Below are positions 1 to 7,569 of a DNA stretch of 12,737 nucleotides, piece by piece. A program made the translations under genes and the position numbers. The notes beneath the pieces are model-generated. The model saw only the letters and a list, made by a program, of their open reading frames with translations. It did no database searches and had not been told where the DNA came from. Source of the DNA: a bacterium (lineage in GTDB: Bacteria; CG2-30-53-67; CG2-30-70-394); the NCBI GenBank assembly GCA_024278555.1, contig JAJRSX010000103.1:1-12737 (forward strand), written 5' to 3'. The stretch's first letter is position 1; each line of letters opens with the position of its first letter.

Positions 1-406
1 CGTGCGCGTACATCAGGTTCTCGCCGTCGATCTCGCCGCTCCAGGCGGCGATGACCGTGCGGTTGCGCGAGAGCCCTTGAAGCAAGCGGAGCGGGTCCTG
101 CTGAAGATCGGGGCTGAACAGGACCTCGGTGTTGTCGAGCAGCTGCACGTCGCCTGGATGTCGCTCGACGATCTCGCTCAGGATGCGGGGGACGCGCAGC
201 GCGCGCTGCTTCGACGTCAGCTCGAGGAGCCTCTCGGAGAGCTCGAGGTTGACGTTGACGAGCGGCCAGCCGCGCTCCTCGGCGAGGTCACGCAGGGCGC
301 TCGTCTTCCCCGTCCGCGGCGGCCCCACGACGAGGATGAGCCTGTGGTAGACGCCCGCGGCGTCGGGCACCCGTTCGGCGACTCGGTGGGACAAGGGGGC
401 GGCCAT
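1..406 (-). CDS. brxF: BREX type 3 P-loop protein BrxF (partial, C-terminus beyond the left edge)
   Basis: The open frame enters from the left edge and starts at ATG 406-404, giving 135 residues so far. Walker A, GPPRTGKT, is at residues 28-35. A hydrophobic strand ending in LLDN (about 88-92) sits where Walker B is expected. It is followed by FSPDLQQDPLRLLQGLSRNR and TVIAAW (98-122), a conserved-looking pattern that I associate with BrxF. BrxF is a small ATPase-like protein of type 3 BREX anti-phage systems, which in the usual order is followed by brxC, pglXI, a helicase, pglZ and brxA. None of those is visible here. They would lie to the left, downstream of this gene. The ATG directly follows the TAG of the HTH gene, with a G-rich GGAGGGGGG upstream that can serve as ribosome site, so translational coupling is likely. 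The family name is from memory of the motif pattern. A generic small P-loop ATPase is the alternative. Confidence 0.75.
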   Translation of the reverse strand, partial: MAAPLSHRVAERVPDAAGVYHRLILVVGPPRTGKTSALRDLAEERGWPLVNVNLELSERLLELTSKQRALRVPRILSEIVERHPGDVQLLDNTEVLFSPDLQQDPLRLLQGLSRNRTVIAAWSGEIDGENLMYAH

Positions 407-601
407 CTACGCCCCCCCTCCCTGGTGCTCGGCGCGCTTCTGCGCCTCCATCCAGGCGTCGATGTCGTGGTGTTTGAACCGCCACTGCCCGCCCACCTTG
501 AAGCCCGGCAGGTCGCCGCGCTGGACCATCATGTAGGCGGTCCTCTCGGCGATCTTCAGAAGCGCGGCGACCTCCTTGAGGGTCAGGACCTCGTCTTCCA
601 C
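407..601 (-). CDS. Excisionase/MerR-like helix-turn-helix DNA-binding protein
   Basis: The product is a 64-residue protein. Nearly all of it is the excisionase-family HTH_17 fold: LTLKEVAALLKIAERTAYMMVQ (residues 6-27) forms the helix-turn-helix. RGDLPGFKVGGQWRF (28-42) is the wing, and DIDAWM follows at 46-51. I chose the GTG at 601-599 because GGAGGAGG lies six bases upstream. The longer reading from GTG 622 would put this Shine-Dalgarno inside the gene. The stop TAG abuts the brxF ATG with no spacer, so the two are almost certainly one transcription unit. Proteins of this type regulate or direct recombination, and beside a BREX locus it is most simply a transcriptional regulator (inference). 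A phage-type excisionase is the alternative, but no integrase is visible in the window. Confidence 0.8.
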   Translation of the reverse strand: MEDEVLTLKEVAALLKIAERTAYMMVQRGDLPGFKVGGQWRFKHHDIDAWMEAQKRAEHQGGGA

Positions 602-648
602 GATCGACCTCCTCCATGTCACAGCGAAAAATCTGCAATACGTTGCCG

Positions 649-677
649 TTTCTTGCCTGTTATTTCCTGACTGTCAA
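649..677 (-). promoter_or_regulatory. Possible sigma70 promoter for the HTH-brxF unit
   Basis: On the minus strand a perfect -35 hexamer TTGACA (677-672) is followed after 17 bases by AAGAAA (654-649), a poor -10. It lies in the only AT-rich pocket of the left region, about 50 bases ahead of the HTH start. The weak -10 could mean that an activator is needed, or that this is chance. Confidence 0.35.
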
Positions 678-701
678 CCTGTGCCTGTACGAGCCCGTCC
701 C

Positions 702-717
702 GAACAGGACAGAACAG
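702..717. repeat. GAACAG direct repeat, 10-bp period, upstream of the putative promoter
   Basis: GAACAG occurs at 702-707 and 712-717, one helical turn apart, about 25 bases upstream of the putative -35 of the HTH-brxF unit. The spacing suits two protomers bound on one DNA face. It is a candidate operator for the neighbouring HTH proteins, but this rests only on position and spacing. Confidence 0.3.
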
Positions 718-871
718 TCTGCCACGCGGCCCGAAGTGGAGAGCCGGGCGACTGACCACGAAAAGCTTCGCGAGTTGATCCCAGGTAAGCCCCGTGAACC
801 GGCGTAGCTCCATGAGGCGGGCGCCGCTCACGACGTTGTCTGCCGGCGGTGACAAGGCCATTTAGAACCGC

Positions 872-1336
872 TCACTCCTCCGTCCCCACCAGGTACGCCA
901 CCACCGCCGCCCACTCGCTGAAACGCCCGCTGCCGAAGTGGACATGCTCGCCGGGGAACTCGCCGGCGCCGTTTTTCTTGCGGTCGTCGATGAGGTAGTC
1001 GCCGCGGGCGAGCTCCTTGTGGTGGGTGAGGATGAGCCGCTTGTGGGCGACCTCGCCCAGGTGGGTCTGGACCCAGACCACCTTGTCCGCCCACGCCGAC
1101 GGGTTCTTCCACGGCGCGGTGGAGAGGATGTAGGTGTCGAAGCGGGCCGCGAGCCGGTGGTACGCCTCCACCGCGCCGGGGACCGGGTCCATGAGGGCGA
1201 AGATCCCCGGCGCGTCGTCGAGGTGGCCGTCGTACGCCGCGCGCACCGGCGGGTCGAGGCGGGCGATCCCCGAGGGGAAGTCCACCAGGACGTTGTCCAT
1301 GTCCACGTAGAGGATCTTCTTGGGCCACTGCGTCAT
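872..1336 (-). CDS. NT5C-type 5'(3')-deoxyribonucleotidase-like HAD phosphatase
   Basis: The product is a 154-residue HAD-superfamily protein of the cytosolic 5'-nucleotidase C type. It is predicted to dephosphorylate (deoxy)nucleoside monophosphates in the cytoplasm. HAD motif I is DMDNVLVDF, with nucleophile Asp12 and acid/base Asp14. Motif II is LSTAPW with Ser72/Thr73. Lys99 (HKRLIL) and the Asp-Asp pair 117-118 (YLIDDRKKNG) supply motifs III and IV. All key residues are present, and the length is normal for short bacterial and phage members. I chose ATG 1336-1334 because GGAG lies seven bases upstream. The same frame is open further 5' to 1906, but that part encodes the C-terminal half of an unrelated enzyme. 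Stop TGA is 10 bases before the XRE-like remnant, so it may head the HTH-brxF transcription unit. The substrate cannot be read from the sequence. Confidence 0.85.
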   Translation of the reverse strand: MTQWPKKILYVDMDNVLVDFPSGIARLDPPVRAAYDGHLDDAPGIFALMDPVPGAVEAYHRLAARFDTYILSTAPWKNPSAWADKVVWVQTHLGEVAHKRLILTHHKELARGDYLIDDRKKNGAGEFPGEHVHFGSGRFSEWAAVVAYLVGTEE

Positions 1337-1405
1337 GTGGAGTCTCCGGTTGACGAACTCGATTCTTCCTCCGGTCGAAGCGGGGGTGTCAACGTGCCAT
1401 CTCCG

Positions 1406-1998
1406 CAGGGCGCCGGCGAGGGTGGCGAGGGAGTCGCTGTCGCCGGGGGTGTTGGCCCCTTCGAGGATGGCGGCGGCCGGGTCGTCGGGGTGGCGGGCGA
1501 AGAGGTAGCCGGCGGCGGCGATCGCCTCGTGGGCGGCCCAGCCGCGCAGGCGCTCCGGGGTGGTCTGCGGGCCGATGCCGGTGCGCGCCTCGTGGATCGC
1601 CTGCGCCATCATGGTCGCCGTGGGTTCGCTCTGCCGCCGGGCCGCCGCGACCATCGTGGCGAGGACCTCCTCCACCGGGGCGTGGTGGAGGATGCGGACC
1701 ATCCCGGTGGCCATGGCCCCACAGGCAGCCAGCGCAATGGGGTCGCGGTGGGTGAGCTTCGAGTGGGCGACAGCCCACTGCTCCGCACGGTCGATATCGT
1801 CGGCAAACAGGAGGCCGAAGGGGTAGCAGCGCATGTCCGAGCCGCACCCGCCGGCGCTGGCGCCGCCCGCCTGGGACCACGCCACACCCCCCCCAGGGCG
1901 CGACACCCGGCGAGGCAGGCGTTACCCGGGGCGCGGTCGGCGAGGTCGGGCCGGTGCGACCATTCCACGAAGCCGCGGGCGATGCGGCCCATGGCCAT
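1406..1998 (-). pseudogene. ADP-ribosylglycohydrolase (DraG-like) remnant, frameshifted and truncated at both ends
   Basis: Two minus-strand frames together encode the middle and end of a DraG-like ADP-ribosylglycohydrolase. The first, from ATG 1998, reads GRIARGFVEWSHRPDLADRAPGNACLAGCRALGG. It gives way at a run of eight G (forward C-run 1887-1894) to a second frame reading AGGCGSDMRCYPFGLLFADD, then SKLTHRDPIALAACGAMA, and ending in GDSDSLATLAGAL. The final GDSDS matches the C-terminal metal-binding Asp motif of the family. One extra G in the run would join the frames as ALGGGVAWSQAGG. Only about 135 bases separate the start from the next gene, so the N-terminal part with the first metal ligands is absent. 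The usual C-terminal tail after LAGAL is also missing, and the frame runs straight into the nucleotidase region. The homopolymer slip could be a sequence error, but the missing ends could not. Confidence 0.7.
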
Positions 1999-2132
1999 CG
2001 CTCGTTCCCGGTTTCTCAGCGGTCCGCTTCGGTGTGCGGTTGTAACGTGCCTTCCACCGGGCATACCCCGAGCCGCCCGCCTCGTCGCGCCGGCTCTCGC
2101 CGGCCGCGACGATCACCTCAACCCCGGCTGCC

Positions 2133-2609
2133 CTACCCCTCGGCCGGCCGGGTGAAGGGGGCGATGGTGGGTTCGACCAGCCCCTTGAAGTCGGCGAAGT
2201 CCATCTTGAAGGCGACCTGGTGGGAGCCGGCGTTGAAGCAGATCTTGTCGTCCTCCGCCAGGGTGGGGGAGACGACCACCTGCATGGTGAAGAGGTTGCC
2301 GAAGGGGGGCATGGCGCCGAGCTCGCAGTCGGGGAAGCGGTCGCGGAACTCTTTCTCGTCCGCGAGCCGTACCGCCTTCGCGTCGAGGATGGTGGCGAGG
2401 GCGTCGAGGTCGACCCGCTCGGTGGCCGGCAGGACCGCCATCACCTCGCGGCCGTCGACGTCGACAATCACCGTCTTCGCCCACAGGTGGCCGGCGATGT
2501 GGGTGGCGGCGGCAAGCTCCTGGGCGGTGTAGGCGGGGGAGTGGTGGAGGGTGAGGTAGCGGATCTGCTTGTCGTCGAGGAAGGCCTTGAGCTTCTTGGA
2601 GAGGGGCAT
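2133..2609 (-). CDS. YbaK/EbsC-family aminoacyl-tRNA deacylase
   Basis: The product is 158 residues, a single YbaK/aminoacyl-tRNA-synthetase-associated domain, the usual length for stand-alone members. These proteins hydrolyse mischarged aminoacyl-tRNAs in trans, such as Cys- or Ala-tRNA(Pro), in the cytoplasm. Visible family signatures are YLTLHHSPAYTAQELAAA (residues 18-35), the invariant lysine in WAKTVIV (Lys45), and GAMPPFG (98-104). The start ATG 2609-2607 has an excellent ribosome site, AAGGAGG, six bases upstream. It is transcribed alone or as the last gene after the glutamate dehydrogenase, from which it is separated by about 240 bases with two strong hairpins. Stop is TAG. The subtype (YbaK, ProXp or YeaK-like) and the tRNA specificity are not resolved. 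Confidence 0.85.
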   Translation of the reverse strand: MPLSKKLKAFLDDKQIRYLTLHHSPAYTAQELAAATHIAGHLWAKTVIVDVDGREVMAVLPATERVDLDALATILDAKAVRLADEKEFRDRFPDCELGAMPPFGNLFTMQVVVSPTLAEDDKICFNAGSHQVAFKMDFADFKGLVEPTIAPFTRPAEG

Positions 2610-2784
2610 GGGACACCTCCTTGGGGTGGGGTACGGGATAACCCTAAAGATAGCGCACCCCCTGGTGTGCGGGCGGGCCGGACTGGCGGCCGATCGACTG
2701 TGGCCACCATTGGTCTCGGCGCCGCCGGCGTATTCGAGGGTGGGGGAAGAGCCGGCTCCCGCCGGCGATCCGCGCCCCGCGCGG

Positions 2785-2823
2785 CAGGCCCGTGGGGCCT
2801 GTGTCGCGAGCGGGGGGCTCGCG
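2785..2823. terminator. Tandem perfect hairpins between glutamate dehydrogenase and the deacylase
   Basis: Two perfect 7-bp stems stand side by side: CAGGCCC/GGGCCTG with a 3-base loop (2785-2801) and CGCGAGC/GCTCGCG with a 5-base loop (2805-2823). They start about 30 bases after the dehydrogenase stop codon on the minus strand. There is no U-run, so this is not a canonical intrinsic terminator. A 3'-end stabiliser or a Rho-assisted terminator is plausible. Confidence 0.45.
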
Positions 2824-2853
2824 CCGTCCTCAGCCCGTGGGGCGCCCTGGCCC

Positions 2854-5800
2854 CTATGCCCCCTCCTCCGGGAGGACCTCGCGGAGCTGGTGGACGACCA
2901 CCGTGTAGCGCAGGACGTCGGCCCCCTCCTCCAGGGCGGCGAGCCAGTCGCGGTAGGCGGTCACCGGCTCGGCGCGGTCGGTGAAGAAGCGCGCGAGCGC
3001 CGCACCCACCGACTCGCCGCGGCGGCGGCCGGCGAGGAGGTGGCGGGTGAGCTGGTAGCGGAGGGTGTCGACCTCCTCCAGGAGGTCCGCCCTCGCCCGG
3101 TCCTCCCAGTCGTCGCGCGGCGTCAGGCGGCCGAGACGGCCGGCAAGGGTGTCGAGGTCGAGGCGATCCGCCACCCCCTCCAAGGCCTCGCCGATGGCGC
3201 CGAAGGGGAGGTGGTGGGCGTGGTGGAGGTCGAGGACCTCGAGGATCCCGGCCAAGGCCGGCAGCCGCGCCGCGTGGCGCGCCAGGGTGGCCGGCACCCC
3301 CTCGTGGCGGAGCTCGACGATCCGCGCCTCGTACCGCCGCCCCGCCAGCCCCGCCTCGAAGGCGCGCACCTGCCGCCGTACCTCGCCGATGGCGGTGAGG
3401 GCAGGCCGCTCCTCGGGAGAGAGGTTGAGGAGCCGCCGGGTGAGCTCGGCCAGGAGCGCCTCCTGGCGCAGGTGGAGGTCGTACTGGACCTGCGCCTCGA
3501 TCCGGTTGTCGAGGTTGGCGATCCAGGCGCGGGTGGCGTCGGCGCCGCAGATCGCCTCAGCAAAGAGGTAGGCGTGGGCGATCTCCCACGGCGAGCAGCC
3601 GGTCTCCCGCTCGGTCTCGAAGAAGAAGCAGACGCCGGCCTGGTTGACGATCCGGTTGGCGACCACGGTGGCGATGATCTCCCGCCGGAGGGGGTGGTCG
3701 GCGAAATGGCGGCGGAAGCGGCGCGCCACGCTCTCCGGGAAGTACCCCTCCAGGTAGGGCTCGATCCCCGGGGCATCCACCAGGGGCGAGTCGGTGAGGA
3801 GCGCCTCCAGGCGCATCTTCTCGTAGCCGAGCAGGACGCAGAGGGTGGGGCGCACCAGCCGCCCCTGCGCCGCCACCCGCTCGGCGAGCTCGTCGCCGGT
3901 GGGCACCGCCTCCTCCGCCGCCGGCAGGAACCCCTCCCTCACCCGCGCCTCGATGAGGCGGAGGAAGGGGGCCGGGTGGTCCTGGGAGCGGAGCTCGTCG
4001 AGGGAGACACACGCCGACTGGAGCTCGTTGTCGGCCAGGCAGAGGGCGGAGACCTCGTCGGTGGCCCGCTTCAGGAGCCGATCACGCGCCGCCCGCCCGG
4101 AGAGCTTGCCCGCCTCGACGAGGTGCTGGCACAGGAGCTTGAGGTTGACCTCGTGGTCCGACATATCCACCCCGGCGGAGTTGTCGAGGGCGTCGGTGTT
4201 GATCCGTCCGCCGGCGGCCGCGTACTCCAGCCTGCCGAGCTGGGTGGCGCCGAGGTTGCCCCCCTCGCCCACCACCCGGGCGCGCACCTCGCCGCCGTTC
4301 ACCCGCACCCGGTCGTTCGCCTTGTCGCCCACGTCCACGTTCCGCTCGCTCGACGCCTTGAGGTAGGTGCCGATGCCGCCGTTGTAGAGCAGGTCGACCG
4401 GGGCGGTGAGGAGCAGGCGGATCAGCTCCTCGCCGGAGACCCGCTGCTTGGAGGTGGCGAGCCGTTTGCGCACCGCGGGGGCCAGGTCGATCCGCTTTGC
4501 CTCCCGCTCGAAGACGCCGCCGCCGGCGCTGATCTTGTTCGGGTCGTAGTCCGCCCAGGTGGAGCGGGGGCGGCGGAAGAGGCGCTGCCGCTCGGCAAAG
4601 CTGACCTTCGGATCGGGGTTGGGGTCGAGGAAGATGTGGCGGTGGTTGAAGGCGCCGATGAGCCGGATGTGGCGCGACCGGAGCATGCCGTTACCGAAGA
4701 CGTCGCCGGCCATGTCGCCGACGCCGACGACGGTGAAGTCTTCCGTCTGGATGTCGACGTCGAGCTCGCGGAAGTGGCGGCGGATGCACGCCCAGGCGCC
4801 GCGGGCGGTGATCCCCTCGACCTTGTGGTCGTAGCCGGCCGCGCCCCCGGAGGCGAAGGCGTCGCCGAGCCAGAACCCCATCTCCTCGGCCACCTCGTTG
4901 GCGGCGTCGGAGAGGTGGGCGGTCCCCTTGTCCGCCGCCACCACCAGGTAGGGGTCGTCGCCGTCCTCGACCACCGTGTGGGCCGGGTGGACCACCTGGC
5001 CGCCGACCATGTTGTCGGTCACCGACAACAGCGCCCGGATAAAGGCCTGGTACTGGGCGTGGATGTGGGCGGCCCGCGCCTCCGGCTCGGTCGGCATCCG
5101 GCGGAGGCAGAAGCCACCCTTCGACCCCACCGGCACGATGACGCTGTTCTTCACCGTCTGCGCCTTCATCAGGCCGAGGATCTCGGTGCGGAAGTCGTCG
5201 GGGCGGTCCGAGTGGCTGAGGCCGCCGCGCACCACCGGCCCGCCGCGCAGGTGGCAGCCGTCGAGCTCGGCGCCGTGGACGTAGATCTCCCGCCACGGCC
5301 TGGGCTCGGGCATCCGCTCCACCCGGCTACAGTCGATCTTGATCGCCGCCACCTCCACCCCGGGCTGGAAGTAGTTGGTGCGCACCACCGCCGCCACCAC
5401 GTTCGCCAGGCCGCGGAGGATCTCGTCGTCCGCCAGGTGGGTGACCGCGGCCAGCTCGCGGTTGAAGCGTCGCCGCGCCGCCGCCACCGCCGCTGGCCGC
5501 CCCGCCTCGGCGGCCGGGTCGAGGCGGGCGATGAACAGGGCGACCAGGGCCGCCACCGCCCGCGGGTAGGCGAGGAGGGTCCGCACCACCCCGCTCTCCA
5601 TGAGCGTCGGGGTCACCTGCAGGAGGTAGCCGCGCAGGGTGCGCACCAGGCGGACCTCCGCCGGCGATAGCCCCGCCAGGAGGATCAGGGCGTTGGTCGG
5701 GTCATCCTGCATGTGGCCGGTGAGGGTCCAACCGAGGGCCGCGCACAGGTCGCCACAGCGGCCGCGCACCTGCTCGGCGTCGCCGCCCAGGTGGACCACG

Positions 5801-7569
5801 TGGACCGTGTAGGCGCCGCCGGCGAGCTGTGCCTGGGTCTCGTCCACCACCATCAGGCCGAAGTGGCGCAGGGTCGGGATGAGCGCCATCAGCGGCAGGG
5901 GCCGGTCGGCGAGGATGCGGAGCTGGAGGCCGCGGTCGTCTGTGTGGGTGCAGTACGGCACCACCCCCTCCGCCTCGCCGAGCTGCTCCAGGCGGGCGAC
6001 GTCCTCCCCCGCCACCGCCGGTGGGGTCACCTCGCGGTAGAGGGCGGGGAAGCGCGGCCCGTACCGGTGCAACAAGACGAAGGCGGGGTGCTCGCCGTGG
6101 CGCTCGATCAGGTGGGTCAGGAGCCGGTCCTCCCAGGTGGTGAGGGCGGCGCGGATCGCCTCGCGCAAGGCCGGTGCCGACGGCGGCTTCACCCCGTCGG
6201 CCGCCGCCAAGTAAAAGACCACCACCGCCACCGCGTCGCCGAGGGTGACCGCCTGGTCGAGGACCGCGCCCCCGAAGGCGTCGCCCACCACCGTTGCCAG
6301 GGTACGCACCGCCTCTTCGCCGTAGCCCACCCGGGGCAGCCCCACGGTCACCGCCCAGTAGGCGCCGCCGCGCCCGTGGCGGTAGCCGACGGAGAGCCCC
6401 TCGTCGCCCTCGATGGAGAGGATCTCGTCGAAGCGCGCCACCAGCTCCGCCACCGGCGCGTAGAGGAGCTCCCGCTTCGGCAGGAGGTTGAAGAGGGTGG
6501 CCACCTCGCGCCGCTGGTAGTGGCCCCCCTGGCGTCCCCGCTTCTCCAGGAGCATCGCCAGCTTGTCCCGCAGGAGGGGCACGGTGCTGGAGGGGGTGAG
6601 CACCCCGCCGCGCGACAGGCGGCCGACCACGCAGTGGCGGCAGAGCGATCCGTCCGCCTCCACGGTCTCGAAGAGGAAGGTCTCCGCCGGCTCGGCGTGG
6701 TGGCGGATCCCCGCCCCGGCGGGGCTGAAGTCGACCTCCACCGCCCCCCCCTCGGCGGCCACCGACACTGCCAGCTCGTCGCGCAGGCCGGGGATCAGCC
6801 GGTCGAGGAGGCGGTGGTCGCGGCACATGCCGAGGGCCGCGCCGCGCACCGGTGCGAAGGGGGAGGAGGGGGCGGCAGCGCGGTACCGGTTGTAGCCGAG
6901 GAAGATCAGGTGGCCGTCGGCGAGCCAGCGGCAGAAGGCCGCCGCCTCATCGCCGCCCGGGCGCGCCTCCAGGCCGGCGGCGATGTGGCCGAGGCGGTCC
7001 TGGAAGCGGGGGAAGTCGGTGATCGACACCATCAGCCCGCGCAGGAGCCACGCCAGGGCGGTGCGCAGGCGCGCCAGACGGCGCGGGTCGACGATCTTCT
7101 CGATCTGCAGATAGATCAGGTGCTCGGCACCGTCGAGCCCCTCCAGGGTCGGGTGGAGGGAGAGGAAGATGCGGATCCCCTCATTACGCAGGAAGTTGCG
7201 CACCCCCTCGAAGATGAACGGCTAGTCCATGCAGCGGACCATCACCGTGGTGGTATCGACGGTGAGACAGAAGGGGCCGGTACACCGCTCCAGGTTACCC
7301 ACCACCAGGTCCCACCCCGGCGGCAGGATGCGGGCGACCTCCGCCGCGGGCGCCTCGCGGGCCAGGTTGTCCGCCACCGTGCGGGTCACCACCACCCACT
7401 GCTCCACGGTGAGCTCGGCGGCGCTCGCCGACGCCGACGCCATCAACCGCTCCGCCACCGCTGCCAGGCGCGGCTGCTCCCGCTTCGGGAAGTGCTCCGT
7501 GAGCCAGGCGAGGACCTCCTCGACGGGGACGGTGGTGGCGGCGTGCGACGGTGCGGTGCGAGGGGCCAT
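2854..7569 (-). CDS. gdhB: NAD-dependent glutamate dehydrogenase, large type, with one in-frame amber codon
   Basis: The reading frame of 1,571 codons before the final stop belongs to the large bacterial NAD-glutamate dehydrogenase family (Bac_GDH, about 1,600 residues). These enzymes oxidatively deaminate glutamate to 2-oxoglutarate and ammonium in the cytoplasm. The N-terminal half carries regulatory ACT-like regions. The catalytic core is clear: RGGLSHSDRPDDFRTEILGL and KAQTVKNSVIVPVGSKGGF (about residues 780-820), VVAADKGTAHLSDAANE (about 875-895), GVGDMAGDVFGNGML (about 945-965), YNGGIGTYLK (about 1065) and VGEGGNLG (about 1100). ATG 7569-7567 is chosen because GGAG lies six bases upstream. 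Codon 116 (7224-7222) is TAG, within RCMD-stop-PFIFEGVRNFL. The same frame continues uninterrupted, so this is a point change and not a frameshift. No good internal restart with a ribosome site is seen; GTG 7203 has GAGG too close. If the amber is real, the gene is probably a pseudogene or leaky. Confidence 0.9.

Larger units (their letters stand above)
619..861 (-). pseudogene. XRE-like helix-turn-helix gene remnant
   Basis: This open frame encodes 80 residues. Residues 14-43 (ARLMELRRFTGLTWDQLAKL, then FVVSRPALHF) closely resemble a common small XRE-type HTH whose usual continuation is HFWASGKP. Here the match fails directly after HF, giving GPRGRLF, and the rest (about residues 45-80) has no recognisable family character. 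It enters the AT-rich pocket, so the 3' half appears lost or replaced near position 735-742. The ATG lies 10 bases after the stop of the 5'-nucleotidase gene. No good ribosome site is seen at normal distance, only GGAG 13 bases away. It may still be translated as a short HTH peptide. I call it a remnant because of the broken family match, not because of an internal stop. Confidence 0.5.

Noticed and set aside
2-670. Plus-strand 222-codon frame opposite brxF and the HTH gene
   Set aside because: The minus strand gives clear P-loop and HTH motifs. This frame gives a low-complexity product.
938-2155. Plus-strand 405-codon frame opposite the nucleotidase and the DraG remnant
   Set aside because: The product is Gly/Val/Arg-rich without motifs, while the minus strand carries clear HAD and DraG signatures.
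2569-5670. Plus-strand open frame of 1,033 codons antisense to glutamate dehydrogenase
   Set aside because: It mirrors the codon pattern of the real gene in GC-rich DNA. Its product is Gly/Val/Arg/His-rich with no recognisable domain and no ribosome site.
7222-7224. Pyrrolysine or other recoding of TAG in the dehydrogenase
   Set aside because: TAG terminates at least three genes here, including this one. No downstream insertion element is apparent, and the family has no known recoded residue at this site. A nonsense mutation or sequence error is simpler.
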